Shown one piece after another: positions 14,283 through 22,641 of a DNA stretch of 30,893 bases. Under the pieces are notes generated by a model that searched no databases, had not been told where the DNA came from, and saw only the letters and a program-made list of their open reading frames with translations. The translations under genes and the position numbers were made by a program. Within the stretch, counting starts at the first letter, position 1, and each line of letters starts with the position of its first letter. Source of the stretch: Alphaproteobacteria bacterium (lineage in GTDB: Bacteria; Pseudomonadota; Alphaproteobacteria; Micavibrionales; SZUA-601); assembly GCA_028290805.1 (NCBI GenBank), contig JAQGJA010000098.1:1-30893 (forward strand). Reading direction: 5' to 3'.

Positions 14283-15413
14283 ATGAAAACCGCCCATAAC
14301 ATCGCCACGATCCTGCCGCCCAGCGAGCATTTCACACCTGCTGCAGCGGGGGCGATTGCCCTGTTCGTGCGCGATACGACGATGGGCAGCGTGTTCCAGA
14401 AGAATGTCACCGTTTACGGCAATGACACAGACAAGCAGCGGCATTTTCAAAACATTGCCTATCAGGGCGTGGCCCCGAAAATGCGCCTGTTATATGGGCG
14501 CAACGGCGGCTTTGCCCAGGCCTTGGGGGATGAATTCCGCAGGAATCCGCCCAGCCTGATCGAGGTGCATAACCGGGTGAATATCTTTAATATCCTGGCC
14601 AGCCATATGCCGCAATCGCTGATCACCCTGTATTTCCACAATGATCCGCTGACGATCAAGGGGGCGATGACGCCAAAGGAACGCTGGGGGCTTTTGGCGC
14701 GGGCCGATGCGATTTATTGCTGCAGCGATTACGTGCGCCGGCGTTTCCTGACCGGGCTCGAGGCAGGGCGGACCGAACATGTCCATGTCGTCTATGAATA
14801 TACCGATCTCAAGCCGCGCCATAAAAAAGAAAACATTATCCTGTATGTCGGGCGCCTGATCGAGGAAAAAGGCGTCCGCGAACTGGCCCAAGCGGCGCAG
14901 CGTTTATTGCCGCATTTTCCGGACTGGCGCATCGTCTTTGCCGGGGCCAACCGCCCGGGCGGCAAGAACGACACCGCCTATGCGCGGGAGGTGGGCCGCA
15001 TTTTAAAGCCTTTGGGCAAACAGGCGATTTTCCTGGGACACCAGCCGCATCCAAAAATCATGAATCTTTTCGCCCGCGCCGCGATCGCCGTGGTGCCTTC
15101 GACCTGGTCCGAACCAATGGGCCGCACGGCGGTCGAAGGGATCGCTTCAGGCTGTGCTCTTGTAACCTCCGGCCATGGCGGCCTGGCCGAAATTGCCGGG
15201 GAAGCGGGGATACTGGCCAGTCCCGTCACGCCGGACGGCTTGGCCCTGGCGCTGCAGGGCTTGATGGAAGACCCCGAAACCTTGCGCCAGGTGCAGAATC
15301 TGTGTTACCAGCACGCCGCCCATTTCGACCTCAAGGCTGGCCGCGCCTATTTCGACGCCCTGCGCGAACGTATGCTGAATAAAAGCTATAACCAGCCGCA
15401 GCGTTTTTATTGA
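14283..15413 (+). CDS. GT4-family glycosyltransferase, 376 aa
   Basis: Retaining GT-B glycosyltransferase, likely adding a hexose from a sugar nucleotide to a surface polysaccharide or lipid. The N-terminal acceptor domain covers residues about 1-175. The C-terminal donor domain starts ILYVGRLIEEKGVRELAQA and contains the GT4 E-x7-E signature in SEPMGRTAVEG (E277, E285), followed by the Gly-rich SGHGGLAEI loop. There is no membrane segment; it is probably peripheral. The start at 14283 is fixed by the promoter. It has no sugar-pathway neighbours except the RmlC-like gene 2.5 kb away, so the acceptor cannot be named. Confidence 0.9.
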   Translation: MKTAHNIATILPPSEHFTPAAAGAIALFVRDTTMGSVFQKNVTVYGNDTDKQRHFQNIAYQGVAPKMRLLYGRNGGFAQALGDEFRRNPPSLIEVHNRVNIFNILASHMPQSLITLYFHNDPLTIKGAMTPKERWGLLARADAIYCCSDYVRRRFLTGLEAGRTEHVHVVYEYTDLKPRHKKENIILYVGRLIEEKGVRELAQAAQRLLPHFPDWRIVFAGANRPGGKNDTAYAREVGRILKPLGKQAIFLGHQPHPKIMNLFARAAIAVVPSTWSEPMGRTAVEGIASGCALVTSGHGGLAEIAGEAGILASPVTPDGLALALQGLMEDPETLRQVQNLCYQHAAHFDLKAGRAYFDALRERMLNKSYNQPQRFY

Positions 15414-15587
15414 CGTCCGGTTTATTTTTGAATCAATACCAAGACTCTCATTTCCGAGCCCGCAGTTTTTGCTTTGATGAGAACAGTTTGGCAGGCGAGA
15501 AATCTCCTGCGGCACGGCCATCGGGTCTTTATCCTGTGGGGGATCTCTCGTCGTCCCTCTTTGAGACAGGGGAAAGAATTAATTGAA
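15414..15587. other. Intergenic gap between converging genes
   Basis: No gene or clear terminator seen. Short open frames on both strands have no ribosome-binding site and no recognisable protein character. Confidence 0.3.
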
Positions 15588-15959
15588 CTAAAATTTAGGA
15601 TAATGAAAAATTTCAGGGACGTTTTCCACCGTCCGGGCAAGCGCCATTTGCTGGGCTTTCAGCGCCGATTTTGTGGTTATCTTTGTGATATCGGCCATGT
15701 TTTTGCGCAACGGCTCCAGGGCTTTGTCCGCGCAGTAAAAAGCGGCGCTAGTGACGCAATCCATAAAAGCGCCGCCTGTCGCACCTAGGAAACACCCGGC
15801 CATGGCGCCGAATAGTTTAGAGACGGGCACATCGCCAACACTGAAATCATTCATTTGCCACCAGCCCCCGACAGCCCCCGCAACCGTGCCCAGGCAAAGG
15901 AACGGACCAATATCGGGATTGAATCCAGAGGATTTTTTGAGGGCGGCGCTTTGTTGCAT
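15588..15959 (-). CDS. Small putative membrane protein, 123 aa
   Basis: I do not recognise this family. Two Gly/Ala-rich hydrophobic stretches (about residues 17-34 and 49-74, the second with a glycine-zipper look, GAMAGCFLGATGGAF) suggest a two-pass membrane protein, followed by a soluble helical tail. The start at 15959 is supported by a promoter (TTGCGT, 18 nt, TATTCT) ending 7 nt upstream; the frame is open to 16022, but that start would precede the -35 box. It is divergent from the tandem GGDEF-like gene, with about 150 nt between the starts, so the two may share regulation. Confidence 0.55.
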   Translation of the reverse strand: MQQSAALKKSSGFNPDIGPFLCLGTVAGAVGGWWQMNDFSVGDVPVSKLFGAMAGCFLGATGGAFMDCVTSAAFYCADKALEPLRKNMADITKITTKSALKAQQMALARTVENVPEIFHYPKF

Positions 15960-15966
15960 AAAGGAT

Positions 15967-15996
15967 AGAATATCGCATCGGGCGGGCTTTACGCAA
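15967..15996 (-). promoter_or_regulatory. Promoter of the small membrane protein gene
   Basis: On the minus strand, TTGCGT (15991-15996), an 18-nt spacer and TATTCT (15967-15972), 7 nt before the ATG at 15959. Confidence 0.5.
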
Positions 15997-16110
15997 TAAA
16001 AATCGTTTTCTTGCCGCACCAAGGGGCCTTAAACCGCCAATATTAAACCTTGTCTTAAGGCCTGCCGGACTATGCTGGGGACCGACCCTTATAACCCGTC
16101 CCGTCCGTCT

Positions 16111-18531
16111 ATGATCACTGAAAAATCCCTGACCATCCTGTCCCAGCTTGCGGGCACGGATGTAAGCGCAAGTGACGCAGAAAAGATCTTTCTGCAGGTC
16201 AATGCCGAAGGCGCTTTTGCGCCCGGGCCGATGGTGGCCAGCCTGATCGATGCGCTTTTGGCCCGTTACGGCGAAACGATGGTGTATGACGAAAAGGTCG
16301 AGCCCGTCTTTGCCGACATGCTGGCCCGCGACCGGCATACCGGTTATTACATCCACAGCGCCTTGCGCACGCTTTACCTGGACTTCGCCCTGACACGCGC
16401 CGCCTTGCCGGGGGAAGAAAACCGCAATTTCCTGGTGCTGGGCGATTACATGAATCTGTCCAGCGTCAATGACGCTATTGGGCGGGGCATGACCAATGAT
16501 TTAATGGCCACGATCTGCGGGATCTATCTGGACTGCATGATCCGCGCAGGCGTTGTGAACTGGCTGTATAACCGTTCGATGGGCGACGAAATCACCTTTA
16601 TCATCGTCGATACGCCCGAAGATAAAGTCAAAGCCGGGCTGGCCGAGGCCGATGCGATTACGGCGGAATTCGTCCAGGCCTTGGGGCTGGAGAGGTTGCG
16701 GCACAAGAAATATCCGGACCAGTCGGGTACTGGTTTGGTCACCGCCTATGTACCGCTGAAGGGGAATACCGACCGCAAGGCGTTGAAACAGCTTTTGGAT
16801 GAGGAAATCCAGGCGCGCAAAAAAGCGCACCGGAAAAAGAAATGGTTCGCCCTGAAGCGCCCCTCGATCGAGCCCGATCAGTACCACAACCGTTCTTCGG
16901 AACAGCGCGTCGATAAAGCGCTGCATAAATACAAACCCTATCGCACTGCGGCGCAAACCATCGCTGAAACCGATAACAAGATAGGGCCGCGTAATGTTTT
17001 GAACCCGGCAAAATCTTTGCTGGTCGGGCGGGCGATTGCCTGGCCGCGCGACGACCGGATCGAATATCTGCGCGCGCACCACGATAATTCCAAGATCATG
17101 CTGCGCGCCGATATTTATAACCTCAGCGGGCTGAACAGCGTGATGGGGCATGACGGCGCTGACCATATCAAGGCGCATCTGATCCGTATTTTATACAACA
17201 CGATCCAGGCGCATGACATTGCCGAACCGAAAATTTTCGATTGCGGCGGCGGCATTATCGACATCGTGATCAATATGCGCCCCCCGGACCAGCTGCACCG
17301 CCTGATCGCCACGATCCAGAGCAATATCCACCACCAGATTTTGTCCCTGTCGGTCGCCGGTTACGCCAGTTCCTATAACCTGTCTTTTTCGGGCCCTGGC
17401 AATATCCTGTTATCCGATTTGCCGCATCCGCGGATGGAGAATTTCGGCACGGGCCTGGCCATGGCGACGCATGTTGTCGAAACCTCACGCCTGCTGATGG
17501 AGATTATCGAGCGGCTGGACAAGATCACCCACCGCACCAAGATGCATGATTTTGCCTATCTTTGGGCTGACCGCGACAACCAGGTTTTCGCCCTGAAACT
17601 GAACCAGGCGCCCAATCCCGTCTTTATCGGCATCGACCGCAAGAACCCGGGACCGCATTACCTGCCTTTTACCGATGCCTTACGCCATTACATCCGGCCC
17701 AATGACCTGCCGGCGATTTTCGAGCGGCCGGTGGGCCAGATCTGCGAAACCTTGTTCGGCACCGATATGCAGGCGGTTTTGGGCTTTAAAAAAGCCATCC
17801 GCATGCTGCAGGACGAACAGGTCAGCGATGACGAGATTGACGCTATCCAATCTTATGCGGAAATGGACGAACGCCTGCGCGCCGCCAAATTGCCGCCGCT
17901 TTCGGTGGTCAGCACCCAGAACCGCCCGGCTTTGGTAAACAGCGCGCGCGGCTCGTTCCGCACGATGGCGCTGGCCGAAAAGCTTGAGGATTTGCCGGGG
18001 GCGGTGACCAACCTGATCCTGCAGGCCCAGGCCAGTTTCCGCACGCTGAAAATCATCCAGCCGCACGGGCATCTTTCCCCTGTCCAGGCACGCCAGGTCC
18101 TGGCCGAAGAACTGGCCGCAACGGCGAATGAAAACGAGGCAACTTCCGGACTGGTGACCGAAACGCTTTATGCCATGACCCGATTATTAGACCAGGTGAC
18201 GGCCACCCTGGACCGCAATTTGCCGGACGGGTTTCGCCGGGCGATGCGCGATCTGAGCCTGGAAATCCTGCGCAACCTGTCGCGCGAATTTAGCGCGGTG
18301 GGCGAAGAGATGTTGGCCGCCAAATTACAGGCTTATATCGCAGCGCAAAAGCCCGGGACGCTGGACCACGAGGCGGCTATTCGCCAGCTCCATAACGAAG
18401 CCGTTGATATGGTGGAAAAATTCAGGCGAAAAAACCTGGCCGAGGCAGGTTCACATGAAATATTACAACGCCGAATCGCCCGCATGCTGGAGGCGATAGT
18501 TGAATACCGCCCAAAGAAATACCGGGAATAA
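16111..18531 (+). CDS. Tandem GGDEF-like domain protein, 806 aa
   Basis: A large soluble protein with two regions that match the GGDEF fold pattern but not its active site. In the first, D112-Y-M-N...VND aligns with the metal and guanine site D-x-D-N-F-K-x-x-ND, and MGDEI (157-161) replaces GGDEF, keeping Gly-Asp-Glu. In the second, D334-I-Y-N-L-S-G-L-N-S with MGHDGAD matches the same motif and the GH-x-x-GD turn, but the signature is GGGIID (379-384), with the acidic pair lost. A Lys/Arg-rich linker (about 235-270) separates them. The C-terminal 330 residues are mostly helical. There is no membrane segment or EAL domain. It is likely a nucleotide-binding or regulatory protein rather than an ordinary cyclase. 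The start is uncertain: ATG 16111 or 16072, neither with a Shine-Dalgarno. Confidence 0.65.
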   Translation: MITEKSLTILSQLAGTDVSASDAEKIFLQVNAEGAFAPGPMVASLIDALLARYGETMVYDEKVEPVFADMLARDRHTGYYIHSALRTLYLDFALTRAALPGEENRNFLVLGDYMNLSSVNDAIGRGMTNDLMATICGIYLDCMIRAGVVNWLYNRSMGDEITFIIVDTPEDKVKAGLAEADAITAEFVQALGLERLRHKKYPDQSGTGLVTAYVPLKGNTDRKALKQLLDEEIQARKKAHRKKKWFALKRPSIEPDQYHNRSSEQRVDKALHKYKPYRTAAQTIAETDNKIGPRNVLNPAKSLLVGRAIAWPRDDRIEYLRAHHDNSKIMLRADIYNLSGLNSVMGHDGADHIKAHLIRILYNTIQAHDIAEPKIFDCGGGIIDIVINMRPPDQLHRLIATIQSNIHHQILSLSVAGYASSYNLSFSGPGNILLSDLPHPRMENFGTGLAMATHVVETSRLLMEIIERLDKITHRTKMHDFAYLWADRDNQVFALKLNQAPNPVFIGIDRKNPGPHYLPFTDALRHYIRPNDLPAIFERPVGQICETLFGTDMQAVLGFKKAIRMLQDEQVSDDEIDAIQSYAEMDERLRAAKLPPLSVVSTQNRPALVNSARGSFRTMALAEKLEDLPGAVTNLILQAQASFRTLKIIQPHGHLSPVQARQVLAEELAATANENEATSGLVTETLYAMTRLLDQVTATLDRNLPDGFRRAMRDLSLEILRNLSREFSAVGEEMLAAKLQAYIAAQKPGTLDHEAAIRQLHNEAVDMVEKFRRKNLAEAGSHEILQRRIARMLEAIVEYRPKKYRE

Positions 18532-18657
18532 AAATGCCATGTCTTCCTTTAAATAACGGCGGAGCCGTGTTAGTATCGCTTATGAACCCATGGCCAGGCA
18601 TGCCTTTTTTAATAATACGAAGACAGGTCACGCAAAGACCGCAAGAGGCAGTACGTC

Positions 18658-19878
18658 ATGCTTGAGGTAAAACCCATCCGCAACCGCGCGCCCCAGGCGC
18701 TTGCCCCAACCACCGAGGACACGGTGCTGCTTCTGGCGCATATGGGACGCTGGCGCTGGGAAACCGGCAAGAAAGAAGTGCTGTTCTCCCCCGGCGTGTT
18801 CGAGATTTTCGAGCTGGACCAGGAGCGTTTTTTCCCCACGCTGCAAAGCCTGCGCGGCCTGATTTCCTCGCGCGATATGAGCCGGCTTTTCGTCACCATC
18901 AACCGCCTGATGCAGGATGCGCGCGAAGGCGTGGTCGATTTCACCCTGAAACATCCCGGCCGCCAGAATGTCGAATTTTTCGTCCGCTGCTATGTCTGTG
19001 TCGAAGTTGATCAGGACGGTGAAATCGGCGCTCTTTATGGCTTGCTCCAGGATATCACGCGCGACAAGCGCAACCAGGCCGCTTTGCAGCATGCCTTGGA
19101 AGAAAACGAAGCCGCCAATCGCGCGAAATCGCGTTTCCTGGCCACGATGAGCCATGAATTGCGCACGCCATTAAATGCGATTATCGGTTTTTCCGAAATG
19201 ATGCATGCCGAATTGCTGGGGCCTTTGGGCAACAAGCGCTATGTCGATTATGCCGGGTCGATCAATGAATCCGGGCGGTATTTACTGGACCTGATCAACG
19301 ATATACTGGACATGTCCAAAATCGAAGCCGGGAAATACGAATTGGTGCATGAACCGGTCAATGTGTCCAAGGCGATCCGCCTGGCCTGTCACATGGTCGA
19401 AAATACCGTGCGCGAAAAAGGCCTGAACCTGGCCTTTAAAAACCAGAACGAAACTGCCGTGATCGAAGCCGACAGACGGGCCTTTATGCAGATCATGCTG
19501 AATTTATTGTCCAACGCCGTGAAATTCACCGATACCGGCGGCTCGGTCGAGATCGGCATTCATGATGCTACCGATAACCGCATCGCCATTTCCGTGGCCG
19601 ATTCCGGCATCGGGATTCCGGCCGACAAACTCCACCGCATCGGCCAGCCGTTTGAACAGGTATCGTCGGCCATGGCACGCGGCCATAATGGCACGGGGCT
19701 TGGCCTGGCCATCACCAAAAAACTGGTCGAGATGCATGAAGGCGAACTCAAAATCAATTCCCTGTTCGGTCATGGCACGACGGTCACGGTATTATTGCCC
19801 GCCATGATTAACCAGAAACAATATGATCTGTTCAACGGCGGCAAACGCACACCGTCGCATTTTGACGGGGAGTTATGA
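18658..19878 (+). CDS. PAS-sensor histidine kinase, PleC/DivJ-like, 406 aa
   Basis: Soluble two-component kinase. A PAS-like sensor (about 20-140) ends in LYGLLQDITRDKR. The HisKA domain has FLATMSHELRTPLNAIIGFSEMM with phospho-acceptor H166, plus the segment GPLGNKRYVDYAGSINESG and LINDILDMSKIEAGKYEL that is characteristic of the alphaproteobacterial PleC/DivJ group. The ATPase domain shows N box NLLSNAVKFT, G1 DSGIGIP, F box PFEQV and G2 GTGLGLAITKKLV. No transmembrane segment is seen, unlike PleC and DivJ themselves. AGAGG about 9 nt before the ATG supports the start. It follows the tandem GGDEF-like gene after 126 nt on the same strand, so the two could be co-transcribed. The partner is unknown; DivK/PleD-type receivers are the family norm. 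Confidence 0.88.
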   Translation: MLEVKPIRNRAPQALAPTTEDTVLLLAHMGRWRWETGKKEVLFSPGVFEIFELDQERFFPTLQSLRGLISSRDMSRLFVTINRLMQDAREGVVDFTLKHPGRQNVEFFVRCYVCVEVDQDGEIGALYGLLQDITRDKRNQAALQHALEENEAANRAKSRFLATMSHELRTPLNAIIGFSEMMHAELLGPLGNKRYVDYAGSINESGRYLLDLINDILDMSKIEAGKYELVHEPVNVSKAIRLACHMVENTVREKGLNLAFKNQNETAVIEADRRAFMQIMLNLLSNAVKFTDTGGSVEIGIHDATDNRIAISVADSGIGIPADKLHRIGQPFEQVSSAMARGHNGTGLGLAITKKLVEMHEGELKINSLFGHGTTVTVLLPAMINQKQYDLFNGGKRTPSHFDGEL

Positions 19879-19890
19879 TATCGAACGCGC

Positions 19891-20820
19891 TTAAGCGACC
19901 TGTTGTTGCTGCCGTCGTTTGTACTGTTGAATCACAAAATTCTTGTAATGCCTGTCGACGTTTTCCGGTTCATAGGCTTCGACTGAAACATCGGCTGAGG
20001 ATTTATCCGCATCCCTGATAATAAGGGCGGCTCTGTTCTCAAAGAAAGAAACCTTGCTTAAAACATCTTTGTAGAATTTTATTTTCCTGACAGGCTCTTT
20101 GTTTTCAATCAGGTCAGGATTTTCTTTAAAATAGGCATCGATATTATTATGGATGGTAGTGCTTGCGGTATCATATACAGGAATATCCTGTAAAACCTGT
20201 TCGGCTTCTTCCAGATAATTCAAACGGAATTGTTCCAAAGCATCTCTTTTCAAGAGCGTTTCTTCGTAATTGGGCAGTTGTTCAGGCTGGATTTCCCTCT
20301 GTTCTACAAAAATGCTGTTTTCTGCAAACAGTTTTTTTGCCTGGGCTTTGGGCAAAACAGAATACCATTCGCCTGTCGCCGTATCAGTGGATTTTTGAAT
20401 GACAAGGCTGGGCTTATCCAGTTCCCACGAGGTATACGCCTTTGTCTTTTCGCAAATTTGAAGTTCTTTGCGCACAATGTCCAAAGTCTTTTTACGCTGC
20501 CAGGGCAAATTATTTACGTCCTTATAGACGAACTTTGCGTGGGGTTCCTTGTCTGATTTAGAGATTATCTCTTCCCGATAATCAATTTCTTTTTGCAAAA
20601 GATAATCATCAAGGCTGCGATAGGTTACCTGTTCAATCAAATCGTAAACGCGCATATCAAGAAGTTTATTTATGCGTAAAAGATTTTTTGTGCGTTGAAT
20701 TTCTTCTGCAATCTTCTGGTTTTTTTCATTTAAAAGAGGGTCATGCGGGTTGGAGTCAGATTCATCATCGAATAAAAAGGGGGTAATATCCGATTGAAGA
20801 TATTCGTCTTCCTGGTCCAT
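19891..20820 (-). CDS. Orphan protein, 309 aa, low GC, charged
   Basis: I do not recognise this protein. It is hydrophilic and mostly helical, with acidic N-terminal 30 residues (MDQEDEYLQSDI and following), a heptad-like central part and a Gln/Arg-rich end (QQYKRRQQQQVA). It has no signal peptide or membrane segment, so a cytoplasmic or secreted-by-other-route effector or structural role are equally open. The start has a strong AAAGGAG about 6 nt upstream. The promoter is TTGCAT, 16 nt, TATTAT. The GC content and codon use are far more AT-rich than the flanking kinase and GST genes, which argues for recent acquisition or lineage-specific origin. Its stop lies 12 nt from that of the convergent kinase gene. 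Confidence 0.6.
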   Translation of the reverse strand: MDQEDEYLQSDITPFLFDDESDSNPHDPLLNEKNQKIAEEIQRTKNLLRINKLLDMRVYDLIEQVTYRSLDDYLLQKEIDYREEIISKSDKEPHAKFVYKDVNNLPWQRKKTLDIVRKELQICEKTKAYTSWELDKPSLVIQKSTDTATGEWYSVLPKAQAKKLFAENSIFVEQREIQPEQLPNYEETLLKRDALEQFRLNYLEEAEQVLQDIPVYDTASTTIHNNIDAYFKENPDLIENKEPVRKIKFYKDVLSKVSFFENRAALIIRDADKSSADVSVEAYEPENVDRHYKNFVIQQYKRRQQQQVA

Positions 20821-20855
20821 GCATACTCCTTTAATATAGAATTATATGCTTTGTT

Positions 20856-20883
20856 ATAATAAGCGATTCCGTTAAACATGCAA
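20856..20883 (-). promoter_or_regulatory. Promoter of the 309-aa orphan
   Basis: On the minus strand, TTGCAT (20878-20883), a 16-nt spacer and TATTAT (20856-20861), then a roughly 30-nt leader with AAAGGAG. This is a classical, not leaderless, layout. Confidence 0.5.
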
Positions 20884-20897
20884 CGAAGATATTATGC

Positions 20898-21572
20898 TTA
20901 AAAATCAATATCCGCATAATGCGCCACCGGGGCCGCGCCGGGGATATGATCTTCCAGCAGCTGGCGGAAGGACGGGCGGGATTTGACGCGGGCGTACCAG
21001 TCGCGGGCGTCCTTGTGCTGGTCCCATGGCACGTCGCCGATATAATCGACGGCCGAGAGATGCGAGGCCGCGGTGATATCAGCGATCGAGAAATTTTCGC
21101 CGGCCAGCCATTTGCGGCGCGCAACCAGATAGGAAATATAATCCAAATGGTAATGAATGTTGGAATGGCCGGCGCGTATTTTCTGGCCGTCGGGCTGGCC
21201 CATCTTTAAAAAGCGCTTCATCATTTTTTCGCCGACCAGGTATTCAGTAACCTCGTCGTTGAATTTGCGGTCGAACCAGGCGGTCAGGCGGCCGATTTCG
21301 ATCCGTTCGGCCAAAGTGGTGCCCAATAATTTGCGCTCGGGGTATTTTTCGTCCAAGTAAACCGTGATGGTATGCGCATCGATCACAATGGTGCCGTCGA
21401 CATCGATCAGGACCGGGACCTCGCCGCTGGGGTTCATTTTCAAAAAGTCGCGGCGGCGTTCCCAGACTTTTTCCACCTTAAGTTCGAAATCCAGTTTCTT
21501 TTCGGCCAATGCCAGGCGCACTTTGCGGCAAAACGGGGACAACCAAAGCTGGTAAAGTACGCGCTGTGTCAT
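20898..21572 (-). CDS. Glutathione S-transferase family protein, 224 aa
   Basis: Thioredoxin-fold N-domain (about 1-80), with SPFCRKVR at residues 12-19 supplying a Ser/Cys-type active site, and GEVPVLIDVDG containing the cis-proline of the glutathione site. The all-helical C-domain (about 90-224) has FSIADITAASHL, matching the conserved GST N-capping box. The substrate is unknown; family roles include detoxification and redox maintenance. AAGGAC lies about 12 nt before the ATG. A 75-nt gap separates it from the downstream orphan gene, which has its own promoter. Confidence 0.9.
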   Translation of the reverse strand: MTQRVLYQLWLSPFCRKVRLALAEKKLDFELKVEKVWERRRDFLKMNPSGEVPVLIDVDGTIVIDAHTITVYLDEKYPERKLLGTTLAERIEIGRLTAWFDRKFNDEVTEYLVGEKMMKRFLKMGQPDGQKIRAGHSNIHYHLDYISYLVARRKWLAGENFSIADITAASHLSAVDYIGDVPWDQHKDARDWYARVKSRPSFRQLLEDHIPGAAPVAHYADIDF

Positions 21573-21752
21573 CCGGGTTTTTTGTCCTTTTTATTATCCG
21601 CCGACTCTGCGGACGGGCTTTTTTAGTACAGTATCACGAGTTTAACGGGCTGGACAAAGAAAAACGTCGCTGCAGATGCATAATGGCGCAAGGCAACAGG
21701 ATCCTTTATGCAGCGACACAAAACGATGCCATGTTTCAAATGCTTAGCCCGC
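21573..21752. other. Intergenic region with a 9-bp inverted repeat
   Basis: GTCGCTGCA (21666-21674) and TGCAGCGAC (21709-21717) form a perfect 9-bp inverted repeat 34 nt apart. A 28-codon frame beginning ATGGCGCAAGG at 21683 lies within and after it but has no Shine-Dalgarno. TCCGC/GCGGA with a delayed T-run sits at 21598-21625. No gene is called. Confidence 0.35.
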
Positions 21753-21781
21753 AAAAAAAGCCTTAACGATTCAGGTTAAGG
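21753..21781 (-). terminator. Terminator overlapping the yceI stop codon
   Basis: CCTTAAC / GTTAAGG (21761-21767 with 21775-21781), 7-nt loop, followed on the minus strand by C and seven T. The stem includes the last codons and the TAA of the YceI gene. Confidence 0.8.
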
Positions 21782-22572
21782 ATGCTGTTGGATGTCGTCC
21801 CTGTCTGGGGCGCGCCGGCCGGTGTGGCGACCGGTACAGGCACGACCACCGGAACGGCAACGGCCGTCGCGGTAGCGGGAATCGCCAAAGGCCGTGTCCC
21901 GTTCGGCATTGGCGGGCCTGAAGCGACAGGGCCGGTAACGACGGGGGCAGGCTGGACCGATTGCGCGCTGGCGTCATTAGCTTCGGCTTCGATTTGCAGC
22001 GTCACTTCATCGCCAACATCCGGCAACAAGGTGCGGATGCCGAAATCGGAACGGTTGATTTTGCCCGTCGCGCTAAAGCCCAAAGAATTGGCGCGGGCAT
22101 AACGGTTCATGCCCTGACGGTTGAATTTCACCTGCAGGGTAACCGGGCGGGTCATTCCATGCAGGGTCAGGTCGCCCGTGACGTCACCGGTGGCGGGGCC
22201 GGTTCTTTGCACCCGGGTGCTTTTAAAGGTGATGGTGGGAAAACGCTGTGTGTCGAAATATTGCGGCCCCTGCAGCGTATTATCCAGAACGGACTGGTCC
22301 ATGCTGAGGCTGGTGGCGTCGATGGTGACGTCGACGCTGGAATTTTGCACGTCGTCGACGTTGAAATTGATCGTCCCGGTCGCTTTGTTGAAATGGCCCA
22401 TGAAGCGGGAAAAGCCCAGATGGCTGATGAAATAAATGACGCGCGTATGGTTGGGGTCGATTTTATAGGCTTTTTGCACCGGGGAAGCAGGGGCAGCCAA
22501 AGCGGGAACCGAAAAGGCCAAAAGCGCCGAAACGGTCAAAGAGGCAAAAAATGTCAGAAAAAACCGGTGCAT
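21763..22572 (-). CDS. YceI-family periplasmic protein, 269 aa
   Basis: Lipocalin-like protein of the YceI family, which binds isoprenoid-type lipids in a beta-barrel. A signal peptide (residues 1-26, cleavage after ALA) directs it to the periplasm. The YceI domain (about 30-200) shows the typical YKIDPNHTRVIYFISHLGFSR opening, FDTQRFPTITFKST, and LTLHGMTRPVTLQV. The C-terminal 65 residues are an Ala/Pro/Val-rich low-complexity extension, not part of the domain and unusual in length. The start at 22572 has GGAG about 7 nt upstream; the frame is open further upstream, but that part antisenses yqgE. Its promoter region (69 nt) is shared divergently with yqgE. Confidence 0.9.
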   Translation of the reverse strand: MHRFFLTFFASLTVSALLAFSVPALAAPASPVQKAYKIDPNHTRVIYFISHLGFSRFMGHFNKATGTINFNVDDVQNSSVDVTIDATSLSMDQSVLDNTLQGPQYFDTQRFPTITFKSTRVQRTGPATGDVTGDLTLHGMTRPVTLQVKFNRQGMNRYARANSLGFSATGKINRSDFGIRTLLPDVGDEVTLQIEAEANDASAQSVQPAPVVTGPVASGPPMPNGTRPLAIPATATAVAVPVVVPVPVATPAGAPQTGTTSNSILNLNR

Positions 22573-22641
22573 ACTTGTCTCCACGCCTGTTTCGCTTAAA
22601 ATGAAAAGGATAAAAATATCCTGTAGATATCTTGGAGCACA

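Noticed and set aside
15474..15788. Plus-strand frame of 104 codons after the glycosyltransferase
   Set aside because: Overlaps the minus-strand membrane protein gene, has no Shine-Dalgarno and a low-plausibility composition.
16029..16058. Three TTAA tetramers upstream of the tandem GGDEF gene, as a CtrA box
   Set aside because: Their spacings are 10 and 8 nt, whereas the CtrA consensus is TTAA-N7-TTAA. The cluster at 155-184 also fails on spacing. They are noted only as near misses.
21961..22599. 212-codon plus-strand frame opposite yceI
   Set aside because: Shadow of a well-supported YceI gene with signal peptide and domain motifs.
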